Assembly: GCA_017983695.1 (NCBI GenBank) | Contig: JAGOAX010000016.1 | Span: forward strand, 1-61,140 | DNA: 61,140 nucleotides | Origin: Ferruginibacter sp. | Lineage (GTDB): Bacteria > Bacteroidota > Bacteroidia > Chitinophagales > Chitinophagaceae | Direction: 5' to 3' | Shown: positions 7,668 to 15,910 of the stretch, piece by piece | How the letters are laid out: the number at the start of each line of letters is the position of its first letter | How positions within the stretch are numbered: the stretch's first letter is position 1 | Notes under the pieces: generated by a model | Database searches by the model: none | Told to the model about the DNA's origin: nothing | Seen by the model: only the letters and a program-made list of their open reading frames with translations | Translations under genes and position numbers: made by a program

Positions 7668-8579
7668 ATGGATTCACAACACACTTCATCCACCAAGCTG
7701 GATGTGTACGAATTAGTTACTAACCGCATTATTGCACTTTTAGAAGCTGGTACTGTCCCCTGGCAAAAGCCCTGGGCTGATGCTGGTGTTCCAATGAACC
7801 TCATGAGCAAACGGCCATACCGGGGTATTAATCTTTGGTTATTGTTGTCACTGAACTATGAGCGTAATCTCTTTCTGACCTGGGACCAGTTGAAAAAGAT
7901 TGGCGGCTCGGTTAACAAGAATGAGCATGGCCATATTGTTGTCTTTTGGAAGAGTGTAAAGAAGCAACCGGAAGAATCAGAAGGTGATAAAGCCAAAACT
8001 GTTCCGATGCTTCGGTATTACAAAGTATTCAATATTGCCCAATGTCGGGATATTCCAAAGGAGTTAATCCCAGAATTACTTACAGAAAATGTTGACCCGA
8101 TTCTGGAATGTGAGGCAATTATTAACACGATGCCGGATAGTCCCTTGTTAATCTTCACAGGCAAAAAAGCGTATTACGATATCGAGAAGGATCATGTTGT
8201 TCTACCTAGCCTTAAAAAATTCAAGACCAGTGAAAGCTATTATTCTACCCTTTTTCATGAACTGGTACATAGTACCGGTGCAGAAAAACGTTTGGGTAGA
8301 AAGACAATTACTGAAATGGCTGAGTTTGGTTCTGAACCATACAGCATGGAAGAACTGATTGCTGAACTGGGTGCTTCCTATCTTAATTCCTATACAGGAA
8401 TACTAGACAAAGAGATTGAGAGTTCTGTGGCCTATATCAGTGGATGGCTGGATAAGTTTCGGGGTGATAAGCGGTTTATTATCTCTGCATCTGCTCAGGC
8501 ACAGAAAGCAGTTGATCTTATACTAAACAGGCAGGAATCGGAATCAAAAGATGAAGTTGAGGAATCTATGGTTAGTTAG
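7668..8579 (+). CDS. ardC: ArdC-like antirestriction protein
   Basis: A 303-residue protein with the two-domain layout of ArdC. The N-terminal single-strand-DNA-binding domain (about residues 10-130) shows the family signatures LEAGTVPWQKPW and PYRGINLWLL. The C-terminal zinc metallopeptidase-like domain has HELVH at 197-201 and a downstream Glu in EELIAELGASYL as third ligand. ArdC proteins of conjugative plasmids protect incoming single-stranded DNA from host restriction. That matches the presence of a conjugation-type ATPase in the same element. ATG 7668 (MDSQHTSS) is the likely start; an upstream ATG at 7629 is possible. A terminator hairpin follows directly, so the gene is transcribed alone. 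Confidence 0.9.
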   Translation: MDSQHTSSTKLDVYELVTNRIIALLEAGTVPWQKPWADAGVPMNLMSKRPYRGINLWLLLSLNYERNLFLTWDQLKKIGGSVNKNEHGHIVVFWKSVKKQPEESEGDKAKTVPMLRYYKVFNIAQCRDIPKELIPELLTENVDPILECEAIINTMPDSPLLIFTGKKAYYDIEKDHVVLPSLKKFKTSESYYSTLFHELVHSTGAEKRLGRKTITEMAEFGSEPYSMEELIAELGASYLNSYTGILDKEIESSVAYISGWLDKFRGDKRFIISASAQAQKAVDLILNRQESESKDEVEESMVS

Positions 8580-8585
8580 TATGTC

Positions 8586-8625
8586 AAAGCCTGTTTGGAG
8601 TAATTTTCTCCGGCAGGCTTTTTAA
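8586..8625 (+). terminator. Terminator after ardC
   Basis: AAAGCCTG pairs with CAGGCTTT, with an inner GGAG/CTCC stem, followed by a T run. It lies seven bases beyond the ardC stop codon. Confidence 0.65.
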
Positions 8626-8721
8626 TAATTTCTGCTGTCTAATGATACTAAATGTATCTCTACTTGAGCAAAAAATAAGCCCTAAATGCTATTTTATAGT
8701 ACATCTGAAATCATATATAAA

Positions 8722-8745
8722 AAATGTCGGTATTAGCCGACATTT
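8722..8745 (-). terminator. Terminator of the 8744-9187 gene
   Basis: A 9-bp stem, AAATGTCGG/CCGACATTT, with a 6-nt loop. On the minus strand it is followed by a run of T residues, directly at the stop codon of the leftward hypothetical gene. Confidence 0.6.
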
Positions 8746-9187
8746 AAATAATTGCAAAAGGGATAGTGATTTTTTCAAACAACAACAAATCCTCATACCC
8801 GATCTTTATTTCATTTTTCCAAATTTCAAGTAGTAAAATAAAATATCCATTAGAAGAAGAATAAATTGTTCCTCCGAATAGAACGCTCTTGGGATAATTC
8901 TTAATTTCTTTTATCCAGGAATCAGGAATATATTCAGGATTCTCATATAAAAAAAACAGCACAGATGAGTTAAGTAGCCTTTCACTAATTGGGCCATTGA
9001 TTAAATAAAGCATATTGGGAATATTCCCATCCAAAACATAAAATAATTTTAACATTTTGGGAGTGAATTCCAATAAGTCGTTTTTGCAGTTGTTGAAATA
9101 AACGTCTGAAAACAAAAAAGGAACTCTAGGTAGCAAGTCAGTTTTAAGAATAATTTTCTTATTTTGTAATTGATTATTTGAAATCAT
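8744..9187 (-). CDS. Hypothetical protein
   Basis: A 147-residue protein with no family I recognise. It has no signal peptide; it alternates hydrophobic strands and helices (MLKLFYVLDGNIPNMLYLI, YFILLLEIWKNEIKIGYEDLL) and looks like a small globular domain. Base composition is very AT-rich, like the neighbouring NTPase gene and unlike the core genome, as expected of acquired DNA. It has its own terminator and is separated from the upstream NTPase gene by a strong hairpin, so it is probably a separate transcription unit. Confidence 0.55.
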   Translation of the reverse strand: MISNNQLQNKKIILKTDLLPRVPFLFSDVYFNNCKNDLLEFTPKMLKLFYVLDGNIPNMLYLINGPISERLLNSSVLFFLYENPEYIPDSWIKEIKNYPKSVLFGGTIYSSSNGYFILLLEIWKNEIKIGYEDLLLFEKITIPFAII

Positions 9188-9230
9188 AAAATGGATTTAA
9201 GGTTAAAAATCCGCCAAATTTCAAATGAAT

Positions 9231-9278
9231 TAGGCGACAGACAAAAAAGTAGGTAACTGCTTTTTTGTCTGTCGCCTA
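9231..9278. terminator. Strong 19-bp hairpin after the NTPase operon
   Basis: Arms at 9231-9249 and 9260-9278 pair perfectly over 19 bases around a 10-nt loop. The hairpin lies 36 bases past the NTPase stop codon (minus strand), so it probably ends that operon. There is no long T tail outside the stem, but the stem itself contains six A/T pairs. Confidence 0.55.
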
Positions 9279-9313
9279 TAAAATTAAAAATAAGAACATC
9301 CTAATACTTCTCG

Positions 9314-11596
9314 TTATTCGTATATGTTTGCAGTCGTGGCTATCGAGAGCCATTCCCCTTTCGCATATGCTTCATTAGCAAGCGTAACCTTTTCCTTTAA
9401 ATTTGTCAATGTACTCCATATTGAAGAGTCTTTTATTCCTGTTTCAAGAATTGCTAGATAATCTGAAATCCGTTTAACTAAATAATCATTTATTTCCTTT
9501 TCATTTTTTAATACCAACCCGCTTTTTTTCTTATCTAATAGAAAATGTTTGAACTTCTCTGAAAAATAAATAAACCGTCTAAAGTCATCAATATAACGAA
9601 TATGTGTAGTAACAACTCTTGTAATATAAAATCGTTTGGATTCTACGGTTTCTCCAAATGTGTATTTCGATTTAATATATTTTTGTGGAGTTAAATCTGG
9701 AAATTTTATTTCATAACTAATGTCGATATTTTTTTTATACTCTTTTACAAGAGCTAAAACATCATCGATCTTCTTCTCAAATCCAAATATTGCTAATTTG
9801 CCAGAACTAGTATGAATTCTAAATGCTAAATTAATTAATGGCGCATTTTCAATTGTTGTATTTTCCAAACTATCCAAAAATGAAAAATATTCAAAATGAG
9901 TAATAAGATATCTTAAATAAATAAAACCTGAAGCATTAAAATGAATAAATGTTTCTTTTTTTTCGTCATACCTATAAGTTTTAGATTGACTTCCAATTGC
10001 ACTTAAAAGTTCAATTGTTTTATTTTTAATGCTTGGTTTTTGAGTATCACGATCCACTTTAATATTATAAAGCGAAATGAGATTAGCCCATCTTTCACTA
10101 GAAAAATTATAGCACCTCAATAAATTATCAATAAAGTCATCAACTTCATAACGTTTTGAAAACAATTTAAACACAGTTGAAATTTCAAGTAATCTAGGTT
10201 GAATTTCATCGCGCTGGAAATTATCTTCAGGAGGCAACCCGTCAGGGTATGTCAGATTATATAAGACTGTTAAAATTAAACGGGATAATCGACAACCGTC
10301 ACTTTTGTTAGTAATTAAGTTCCTTAGTTGCTCTCTACAGGCTGATACGATAAGCGGGTGTAAAATTATCCCCCTTGTTATGTACTTATATTCACTAATC
10401 TTAGAAAAGTCATTAATATTTTCAATATCCTCTTTATTTAAATAAAAAAGTCGGTTTTCGTTTTCATCCTTATCTGTAAGTTTTTCAATTGCAAGAAATA
10501 ATTTTCGATAGTCGTAGTTAAAAAAAGGTAGCAATACTTTTTTTGTAAAAGTATTATCTCGTCTTAAATATCGAAAAAGTTTTACTACATCTGAACTTTC
10601 ATAGAATTGGGCTAGATTATTCTTAATATATTTAAGTCTTCTATCAAGAATATCATCAACTTCGCCAGAAAGAATCACCCTCCTTTTCTTAATTATATGA
10701 AACATCCTATCATATGTTTGTGGATTTTCCAGATTTGAAAGGGAGATATTTGATTCTCTGAAAACTAGAATTAAGTGGAACTTTGTTTCAAAAGGGAAAT
10801 TTACTTTAACTTCTCTACTATTACAAATAAATGATAATGCATTCCAAACCTCAGTTATATCATCCCACATTTTTTTTGAAATATACTCATACTTCATTTC
10901 ATCAAGATTGTCAAAACAAAAAATATAATCTTGTTTAGGTGTTGATGATTCTTGAAATTCTAATATATTTTCTAGTAAATAAATAAAAAGTAAATCCTTG
11001 AATTCAAAGCAATTTTTTTGAGTAAAATCACTAATAAGTATTAACTTTTGATTACCCTCGTAAAGTTTTAATTTTTCATATAATCCTTCGATTTCATCCA
11101 ATTTACTCTTAACCTGAAGTTTAACTTTAACTGGATCATCAGTAAGATCGGGAGATTTTATCATTTCACTAAAAATGCTAACAAAATAATCTAGGTTTTC
11201 ATTAATTAATTTTAGTGTTCGGCTGTTTTTTAACATTTGAATCAAATCTTTTCTAATAGCGGCAATAAGTATTTCATTATTTCCAATACTTGCTTGCTCT
11301 GTAAGACTAATTATCTTGAAATAATTATTTTCCTTAACAAGATCCCTCTTAAGCCAATTAATAAAAGTTGTTTTCCCGCAGCCACTATATCCTGATAGAA
11401 CTAAGATTGGTGTTCTTTTTTCATTCGTTGATGACAAATATTTCTTAAAATCATTTTTTAACACTTGCAATTTTTCATATTCCGAAAAAAAATGAGCAAA
11501 GAACATTTCTTCGTCTAAACCAGGGACATTTTTATATTGAGAATCAAAAGGGGAATAAAGTAAAATATCCTTAGGGATAGGATCTGTTTGAACCAT
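9314..11596 (-). CDS. P-loop NTPase (AAA/STAND or KAP-like), putative defence protein
   Basis: A 760-residue protein with a clear nucleotide-binding domain. Walker A is GYSGCGKTT at 69-77, and Walker B is YIFCFDNLDE at about 224-233, of the hhhhDxxDE type. A sensor-like strand LILVFRES follows near residue 275. The remaining 450 residues are helical with no recognised enzymatic motif, and could hold winged-helix and recognition domains as in STAND or KAP NTPases. It starts three bases after the stop codon of a membrane-protein gene, so the two form an operon. NTPases with such long unknown C-termini on integrative elements are often anti-phage systems. That function is inference; the ATPase fold is directly supported. 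Confidence 0.75.
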   Translation of the reverse strand: MVQTDPIPKDILLYSPFDSQYKNVPGLDEEMFFAHFFSEYEKLQVLKNDFKKYLSSTNEKRTPILVLSGYSGCGKTTFINWLKRDLVKENNYFKIISLTEQASIGNNEILIAAIRKDLIQMLKNSRTLKLINENLDYFVSIFSEMIKSPDLTDDPVKVKLQVKSKLDEIEGLYEKLKLYEGNQKLILISDFTQKNCFEFKDLLFIYLLENILEFQESSTPKQDYIFCFDNLDEMKYEYISKKMWDDITEVWNALSFICNSREVKVNFPFETKFHLILVFRESNISLSNLENPQTYDRMFHIIKKRRVILSGEVDDILDRRLKYIKNNLAQFYESSDVVKLFRYLRRDNTFTKKVLLPFFNYDYRKLFLAIEKLTDKDENENRLFYLNKEDIENINDFSKISEYKYITRGIILHPLIVSACREQLRNLITNKSDGCRLSRLILTVLYNLTYPDGLPPEDNFQRDEIQPRLLEISTVFKLFSKRYEVDDFIDNLLRCYNFSSERWANLISLYNIKVDRDTQKPSIKNKTIELLSAIGSQSKTYRYDEKKETFIHFNASGFIYLRYLITHFEYFSFLDSLENTTIENAPLINLAFRIHTSSGKLAIFGFEKKIDDVLALVKEYKKNIDISYEIKFPDLTPQKYIKSKYTFGETVESKRFYITRVVTTHIRYIDDFRRFIYFSEKFKHFLLDKKKSGLVLKNEKEINDYLVKRISDYLAILETGIKDSSIWSTLTNLKEKVTLANEAYAKGEWLSIATTANIYE

Positions 11597-11599
11597 TGT

Positions 11600-12178
11600 C
11601 TATATTTTTGTTATTATCTTTTTAAATTCACCTTCAACCGAATTTAACCATTCATATACTTCAAGTTTAGTGCTTATGTTTTGCTTTTTATAAAAATTTA
11701 ATACTTCAAAAAAAGCTAAATAGTCATTCCTGTTTTGTATATATAAAGATATTAGTAATTTCAATTCTGTCTCCTTTTTTGCAAAGTAGTAATTTGGAGG
11801 TTTTTGTTTCATTATATTAAGTAATCCAATTTCTCCTTCTTTTTCAAGCTCATATATTAAATCAGAGTGTGTAGAGATCAAAGAATGTTTCTTCTTTTCT
11901 ATAAAATCAATTCTTTGTAAATTCTGTGAATTTCTAATTTGCTTGGAAATTCCAATTAAAGCAATTAAAGCTGTAATACCTCCAGCGATAGCAGGAGCAA
12001 ACAATTTTACTAGTTCTAATAAATCAAATTTATTTTTATCATTTACTTGAAGAATTTTTTCAAGCTGCTCAAAACGAATAATAATTGAGTCATGTGATTG
12101 TAGCCTGTATGCCGTTGAATCACCAGCATATAAAAACACATTTGACAATAAGAAACTAACCAAAAATATCTTACGCAT
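11600..12178 (-). CDS. Membrane protein partner of the NTPase
   Basis: About 192 residues from ATG 12178. The N-terminus (MRKIFLVSFLLSNVFLYAGDS) looks like a signal peptide. A short periplasmic stretch follows, then one strong transmembrane segment (LFAPAIAGGITALIALIGI, about residues 60-80) and a charged cytoplasmic C-terminal domain beginning KQIRNSQNLQRIDFIEKKK. A longer frame up to 12271 adds another hydrophobic stretch, but the signal-peptide start is more natural. It ends three bases before the NTPase start, so both are co-transcribed. The single-pass design with a cytoplasmic helical domain would allow it to be a membrane effector or anchor for the NTPase. I do not recognise the family. 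Confidence 0.65.
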   Translation of the reverse strand: MRKIFLVSFLLSNVFLYAGDSTAYRLQSHDSIIIRFEQLEKILQVNDKNKFDLLELVKLFAPAIAGGITALIALIGISKQIRNSQNLQRIDFIEKKKHSLISTHSDLIYELEKEGEIGLLNIMKQKPPNYYFAKKETELKLLISLYIQNRNDYLAFFEVLNFYKKQNISTKLEVYEWLNSVEGEFKKIITKI

Positions 12179-12385
12179 TTGCTGACTGTATGATAATAAA
12201 AATAAATATACTTGTTTTATTATGATTGCGAACAAAATCAGAGATTTAACAACTTTATTTTTAAACCCCATATAGACTCATTTTAACTAGGAAAGTAAAA
12301 ATAAATACTTGAGGCTAAACAATCTTCCTATAAAGCTATTCGCCCTTGTAAATAAATTATGCGTTTGGCATACTGAATTTGAATA

Positions 12386-13597
12386 TTAAATTCCTAATTT
12401 CTTAAAATCTGCTCTCTTTGTCCCCTCAACAATCTCGGGTAGGTTTACCGAAAAGTAGTTTTTGGTAGTTTCTTCTTTAGTATGCCCCATCATCTTTGAA
12501 AGTATAGGCCTCTCAGCCCCATATCGAACCCATAATTGAGCATTAGTATGCCTGGCAACTTTGTTGCTGATATTCTTTTCGATATTGGCAATCTTAGCAA
12601 CTTCTTTGAGATTTCGGTTATAAGCTTGATCTTCTATAAAAATGGAATAGTCAAAAACAGTTTTTTGAGTTGGGGGAGATTGATATTTTCTGATTATGGA
12701 AGAAGCATGAGGAAATTTAAACAAGGGAATTATCGTTTGATTACCATTTTTGTCCCTAGCGCCTGTTATAAAGAACCCGAACTCCTCATCTTCAACTAAC
12801 TGGTCTTTAGTAAAGATTGAGAGGTCTTTATAATAATACCCAGTGTATATTTGAAATAGAAAAATATCCCGGTCTCTTTCAAGATATTTTTTCTCTTTAG
12901 GGAAAATAGCAGACCGTAATTGTTTAATTTCCTGAACTTCGAGATACGTGCGTTTTGCTTGATTAACTTTAATCTTTACATCATCAAATAAAAATTCCAT
13001 TTGGCTTGGGTCAAGGTAGTTATCCTTCCGTGCACATTTTATTACTCGTTTTAACCCTTCCATATATTTTTTACAACTACTCCCCTGCAAATCTTTCTTG
13101 ACCTGCATAAATTTGTGGAAGTCTCTTAAAAAAATATTATCTATATCAGAAAAATAAAGCTCTTTTTTAAATTCCTTTAAATGTGATAAGCAAGTATTAT
13201 ATTTTTTGATTGTGTTCTCTTCTAATTTTTCCGGAGGACTATCTATAAAGCTTTGCATATACTCATAAAAAGAGTTACTGTCACCTTTCTTTTTCAGATG
13301 CTTAAAGATGGATTCAAAGCTTATGGGTTTATTAAAATTATAGCTTCTTTTAATAAGGTCATTCAACAGATTCTTCTTTTCAATAATCTTGTTATTGATT
13401 TCAAAAGCGAATGAATGATTCTTTACCCAGTTGTCATCTTTTCCATTCCACTGTTCTTTTGCAACTTTTTGAGGAACTGGTATTTTATAATACCTGGAAT
13501 CACGTTCAATGGTAATTCGCAAGTATATTGAATATAGCCCTGAAGCGTTCTTTTCATTACGCCAGTTAAATACCACTGCTATATTAGGCAAATTCAT
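12386..13597 (-). CDS. int: Tyrosine recombinase/integrase of the element
   Basis: A 403-residue integrase with an N-terminal arm-binding domain, a SAM-like core-binding domain (about 105-195) and a C-terminal catalytic domain. Visible catalytic residues are Lys283 (ARDKNGNQ), Arg349 in the ARHT box, His372 in MMGHT and the nucleophile Tyr381 in TTKNYF. The first catalytic Arg, normally in TGxRYxD, is replaced: the box reads YTGYYYKDL (Tyr near 255). Loss of this Arg is known from the Bacteroides element integrase IntDOT, so the enzyme may still be active. The gene lies 164 bases from the 3' end of tRNA-Arg and reads away from it, the classic position for an integrase at an attachment site. 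Very AT-rich composition supports foreign origin. Confidence 0.9.
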   Translation of the reverse strand: MNLPNIAVVFNWRNEKNASGLYSIYLRITIERDSRYYKIPVPQKVAKEQWNGKDDNWVKNHSFAFEINNKIIEKKNLLNDLIKRSYNFNKPISFESIFKHLKKKGDSNSFYEYMQSFIDSPPEKLEENTIKKYNTCLSHLKEFKKELYFSDIDNIFLRDFHKFMQVKKDLQGSSCKKYMEGLKRVIKCARKDNYLDPSQMEFLFDDVKIKVNQAKRTYLEVQEIKQLRSAIFPKEKKYLERDRDIFLFQIYTGYYYKDLSIFTKDQLVEDEEFGFFITGARDKNGNQTIIPLFKFPHASSIIRKYQSPPTQKTVFDYSIFIEDQAYNRNLKEVAKIANIEKNISNKVARHTNAQLWVRYGAERPILSKMMGHTKEETTKNYFSVNLPEIVEGTKRADFKKLGI

Positions 13598-13688
13598 ATC
13601 CTAAAGGTACGAAATTAATTTAAAAACCGTAAAACAAAATGTAAAACAATTAACGGGAATTAACAAGATTTTAAAATAGCCGTATATG

Positions 13689-13728
13689 ACAAAACCCTCT
13701 GCAATTAAGTATTTGCAGAGGGTTTTGT
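13689..13728. terminator. Bidirectional terminator between tRNA-Arg and the integrase
   Basis: A 16-bp perfect stem (arms 13689-13704 and 13713-13728; CCCTCTGC core) with an 8-nt loop and A/T-rich flanks on both sides. It would end tRNA transcription on the minus strand and insulate the element. Confidence 0.7.
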
Positions 13729-13760
13729 TCTTTTTAAGAATTTACAGCTCTCGTTTAAAG

Positions 13761-13832
13761 TAGTCCCGACAAGAATCGAACTTGTATCTAAAGTTTAGGA
13801 AACTTCTATTCTATCCATTGAACTACGGGACC
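13761..13832 (-). tRNA. tRNA-Arg (anticodon CCU)
   Basis: A 72-base cloverleaf on the minus strand. The acceptor stem GGTCCCG/CGGGACT pairs over seven bases with one G-U at the top. The D stem is GTTC/GAAT, the anticodon stem GAAGT/ACTTT, and the loop TTCCTAA gives anticodon CCT. The T arm is ACAAG-TTCGATT-CTTGT and the discriminator base is A. No CCA is encoded. Its 3' end faces the integrase, so the element's attachment core most likely lies in the 3' half of this gene (13761-13800). Confidence 0.95.
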
Positions 13833-13836
13833 ATTC

Positions 13837-13857
13837 TTCGTCAAGCTCAGAATGACA
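13837..13857. repeat. Dispersed intergenic repeat, family A
   Basis: A 21-base unit (TTCGTCAAGCTCAGAATGAC plus A) directly upstream of the tRNA. It matches the arm at 15236-15256 in 17 of 21 positions. It resembles a repeat I know to be scattered between genes in many Bacteroidota genomes. Confidence 0.55.
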
Positions 13858-13966
13858 AATCATTTCATCGCTTTACAATTTTGGATGGCAAAAGTAATTA
13901 TTTCTTGCTACCCGTTTATAAAAACAACCATTAATTTAATTACATTTAGGTTTCAACAGCTGAAAT

Positions 13967-14431
13967 ATGAAAAAAATAAAGTTTTTGACGATTGCTTTTA
14001 CCGCTTGTTTTTTACAATTAACTGCAACCGCCCAAAATAACACAGCACCTAAGGCTCAATTGAATCATATTGCCCATTACGTGGTAAACCTGGCAACAAG
14101 TACAGCGTTTTATACGAATATTATTGGGCTGGACACAATTCCCGAACCTTTTCATGATGGCCGCCATACCTGGCTTAGCGTAGGTTATAAAAGTCATTTA
14201 CACCTGATACAGGGAGCAAAAGAAGCTTTTGTGTTACCAAAAAACAGCCATCTTTGTTTTACCGTTGCTTCTGTTGCTGATTTTATAAAAGTGCTGGATA
14301 AAAATAAAATTGAATACGAAAACTGGGCCGGCGATAAAATGGCTGTCACCAACCGGGTGGATGGCGTTAAGCAAATCTACTTTAAAGACCCCGATGGCTA
14401 TTGGCTGGAAATAAACGATGCAAAAGACTAA
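13967..14431 (+). CDS. Secreted VOC (glyoxalase/bleomycin-resistance fold) protein
   Basis: A 154-residue protein with an N-terminal signal peptide (MKKIKFLTIAFTACFLQLTA, cleaved near TAQ) and one glyoxalase-type VOC domain. The domain shows the two beta-alpha-beta modules: LNHIAHYVVNLATSTAFYTN with the metal-ligand His at the start, and VDGVKQIYFKDPDGYWLEIN with the usual terminal Glu. Such proteins bind a metal and act in isomerase, dioxygenase or resistance reactions. The substrate cannot be read from sequence. It is the first core gene to the right of the tRNA and appears to be transcribed alone. Confidence 0.85.
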   Translation: MKKIKFLTIAFTACFLQLTATAQNNTAPKAQLNHIAHYVVNLATSTAFYTNIIGLDTIPEPFHDGRHTWLSVGYKSHLHLIQGAKEAFVLPKNSHLCFTVASVADFIKVLDKNKIEYENWAGDKMAVTNRVDGVKQIYFKDPDGYWLEINDAKD

Positions 14432-14454
14432 TGGTCTATTTTGGCCGCATCCCT

Positions 14455-14462
14455 TATCTTTG
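14455..14462 (+). promoter_or_regulatory. Bacteroidota -7 box (TATCTTTG)
   Basis: Matches the Bacteroidota TAnnTTTG element 22 bases ahead of the 14484 start codon. No convincing -33 TTG at normal spacing. Confidence 0.45.
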
Positions 14463-14483
14463 CCGTCCTAAATTTTAGTGATT

Positions 14484-15155
14484 ATGAAGTGGTTGAACCT
14501 TTTAATTAAATACCGCCTTTGGCTGGGTATTGTTTTACTTGCACTTGGCATTTACGTAAACATACAGGCTGGTTTCTGGCCTTCATTTATTTTATACTTA
14601 CTGGCTGTTATTGCTATTGTTGGCCATTTTTTGTTTGGGCCAATGCGGTTAATACAATCGCATATGGAAGCCGGCGATATTGAGGGTTCTAAAAAAGTAC
14701 TGGATTCCATCTGGTTTCCTGCCTTGCTTATAAAACCTGTCCGCAGTGTTTATTATACTATTAAGGGTAACCTGGATATGGTAAACCAGAATTACGAATC
14801 GGCAGAAAAAAATCTTAAAAGAAGTAACGACTTAATGAGTACAAGTTCCATGATGCAGGGACAAATGAAGCAAGCCGAAGGCGCCAATAAATTACAACTT
14901 GGTATGCTGGCTATTCAAAAAGGCGATATGAAATCGGGTGAAAGTTATATCCGCCAGGCCATACGTGCCGGTTTACCGGATAATGAAAATAATGCAGCCG
15001 CTTACCTTCAGTTATGTTCTATTATGATGAACAAAAGAGAATTCCGTGCGGCTAAAGATTATTTTAGAAAAGCAAAAAGCTTTAAACCCACCACGCCGCA
15101 AATTGTAGATCAGATAAAACAGATTGAGAAATATATTACAAGAATGCCCGGTTAA
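14484..15155 (+). CDS. Membrane protein with tetratricopeptide-like repeats
   Basis: A 223-residue protein. Two hydrophobic segments near the N-terminus (LWLGIVLLALGIYVNI and FWPSFILYLLAVIAIVGHFLFG) anchor it in the inner membrane. The remainder is a soluble helical-repeat domain of TPR type (NYESAEKNLKRSNDL, AIQKGDMKSGESYIRQAI, EFRAAKDYFRKAKSFKP), usually a protein-interaction scaffold. ATG 14484 is preferred; a GTG two codons upstream is also in frame. Its partner is unknown. Confidence 0.8.
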   Translation: MKWLNLLIKYRLWLGIVLLALGIYVNIQAGFWPSFILYLLAVIAIVGHFLFGPMRLIQSHMEAGDIEGSKKVLDSIWFPALLIKPVRSVYYTIKGNLDMVNQNYESAEKNLKRSNDLMSTSSMMQGQMKQAEGANKLQLGMLAIQKGDMKSGESYIRQAIRAGLPDNENNAAAYLQLCSIMMNKREFRAAKDYFRKAKSFKPTTPQIVDQIKQIEKYITRMPG

Positions 15156-15185
15156 AATGGCCGGTAGTGCATCAGTTAGAAAAGC

Positions 15186-15256
15186 TGTCAGGTTGAGCTT
15201 GTCGAAACCTGTATACCTTTAACTTTTAACCCGCCTTCGACAAGCTCAGGCTGACA
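15186..15256. repeat. Long inverted repeat, family A
   Basis: Two 21-base arms (15186-15206 and 15236-15256) are complementary except for two positions. Each arm carries GAGCTTGTCGAA or its complement. It lies between two convergent genes and may double as a terminator. It is related to the single unit at 13837. Confidence 0.65.
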
Positions 15257-15309
15257 ACTCTTAATTCAAAAACTTCAAACTGATTGCCTACTAAATTACC
15301 TGATACTTT

Positions 15310-15831
15310 TTAAAGCGTATTTAAAATTTCTGCCAGCTCTTTATCCCATTTACCCGTTTTGCCATATTCCACAACACGGCCGGCTTCCTTACCATCTTTC
15401 ATAATAATAATTGTGGGTACGTTTATTATATTAAATGCATCGGCAATGCTGGCCAAAGATTTTTTTGCCCTGTTTACGCCAAACAATGAAATCCTGTTAT
15501 CTGCAACACCACTCATTTCCTGCAGCTTAAAAAATTTGGGTAAAATAAATTGTGTATCCTCACACCAGGTGCCGCCAAAAATCACAAACTGTACTTTTCC
15601 TTTTGTTTTTTCAAAAGCAGAAAGTGTAGCAGTATCGGGTTTGTACATGTTAAAGCTGTTGCCATACCATTTGGAGTAAGCTGTATCATTTTGTACAAGA
15701 TACTTATTAATGATACCTCTTATTATAAATTCCTGTGGATGTTTTTCGTCTTTAATAATTTCATATTGTGCCTGGCTGTATAAACCAGATGTAAATAAAA
15801 CAGCCACCAATAGTGTTGTAAAAAATTTCAT
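15310..15831 (-). CDS. Periplasmic thioredoxin-like protein with a single active-site Cys
   Basis: A 173-residue protein. The signal peptide (MKFFTTLLVAVLFTSGLYSQ) supports ATG 15831 as start; a longer frame to 15894 would bury it. A thioredoxin fold follows, with FVIFGGTWCEDTQFILPKFF at the active-site strand and a cis-Pro motif INVPTIIIM. The usual CxxC is CEDT, so only one Cys remains. Such monothiol forms cannot do classical dithiol exchange and may bind or protect thiols. The gene is downstream of merR-like and M23 genes on the same strand. Confidence 0.82.
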   Translation of the reverse strand: MKFFTTLLVAVLFTSGLYSQAQYEIIKDEKHPQEFIIRGIINKYLVQNDTAYSKWYGNSFNMYKPDTATLSAFEKTKGKVQFVIFGGTWCEDTQFILPKFFKLQEMSGVADNRISLFGVNRAKKSLASIADAFNIINVPTIIIMKDGKEAGRVVEYGKTGKWDKELAEILNTL

Positions 15832-15910
15832 AATAAATAAGTTCGTAAAATTGAAGCTTAAAGTTCTGGTGAAAAGGCTGATTGAAAAAACCAATTTTGT
15901 TAATACGAGG

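Noticed and set aside
13689..13728. CRISPR-like or attachment-site repeat next to the tRNA
   Set aside because: It is a single 16-bp hairpin with A/T flanks, best explained as a terminator; no spacer series exists anywhere in the window.
13967..14431. Cargo gene of the mobile element
   Set aside because: It lies beyond the intact tRNA on the side away from the integrase, has a core-like composition and follows the usual Bacteroidota secreted-protein pattern.
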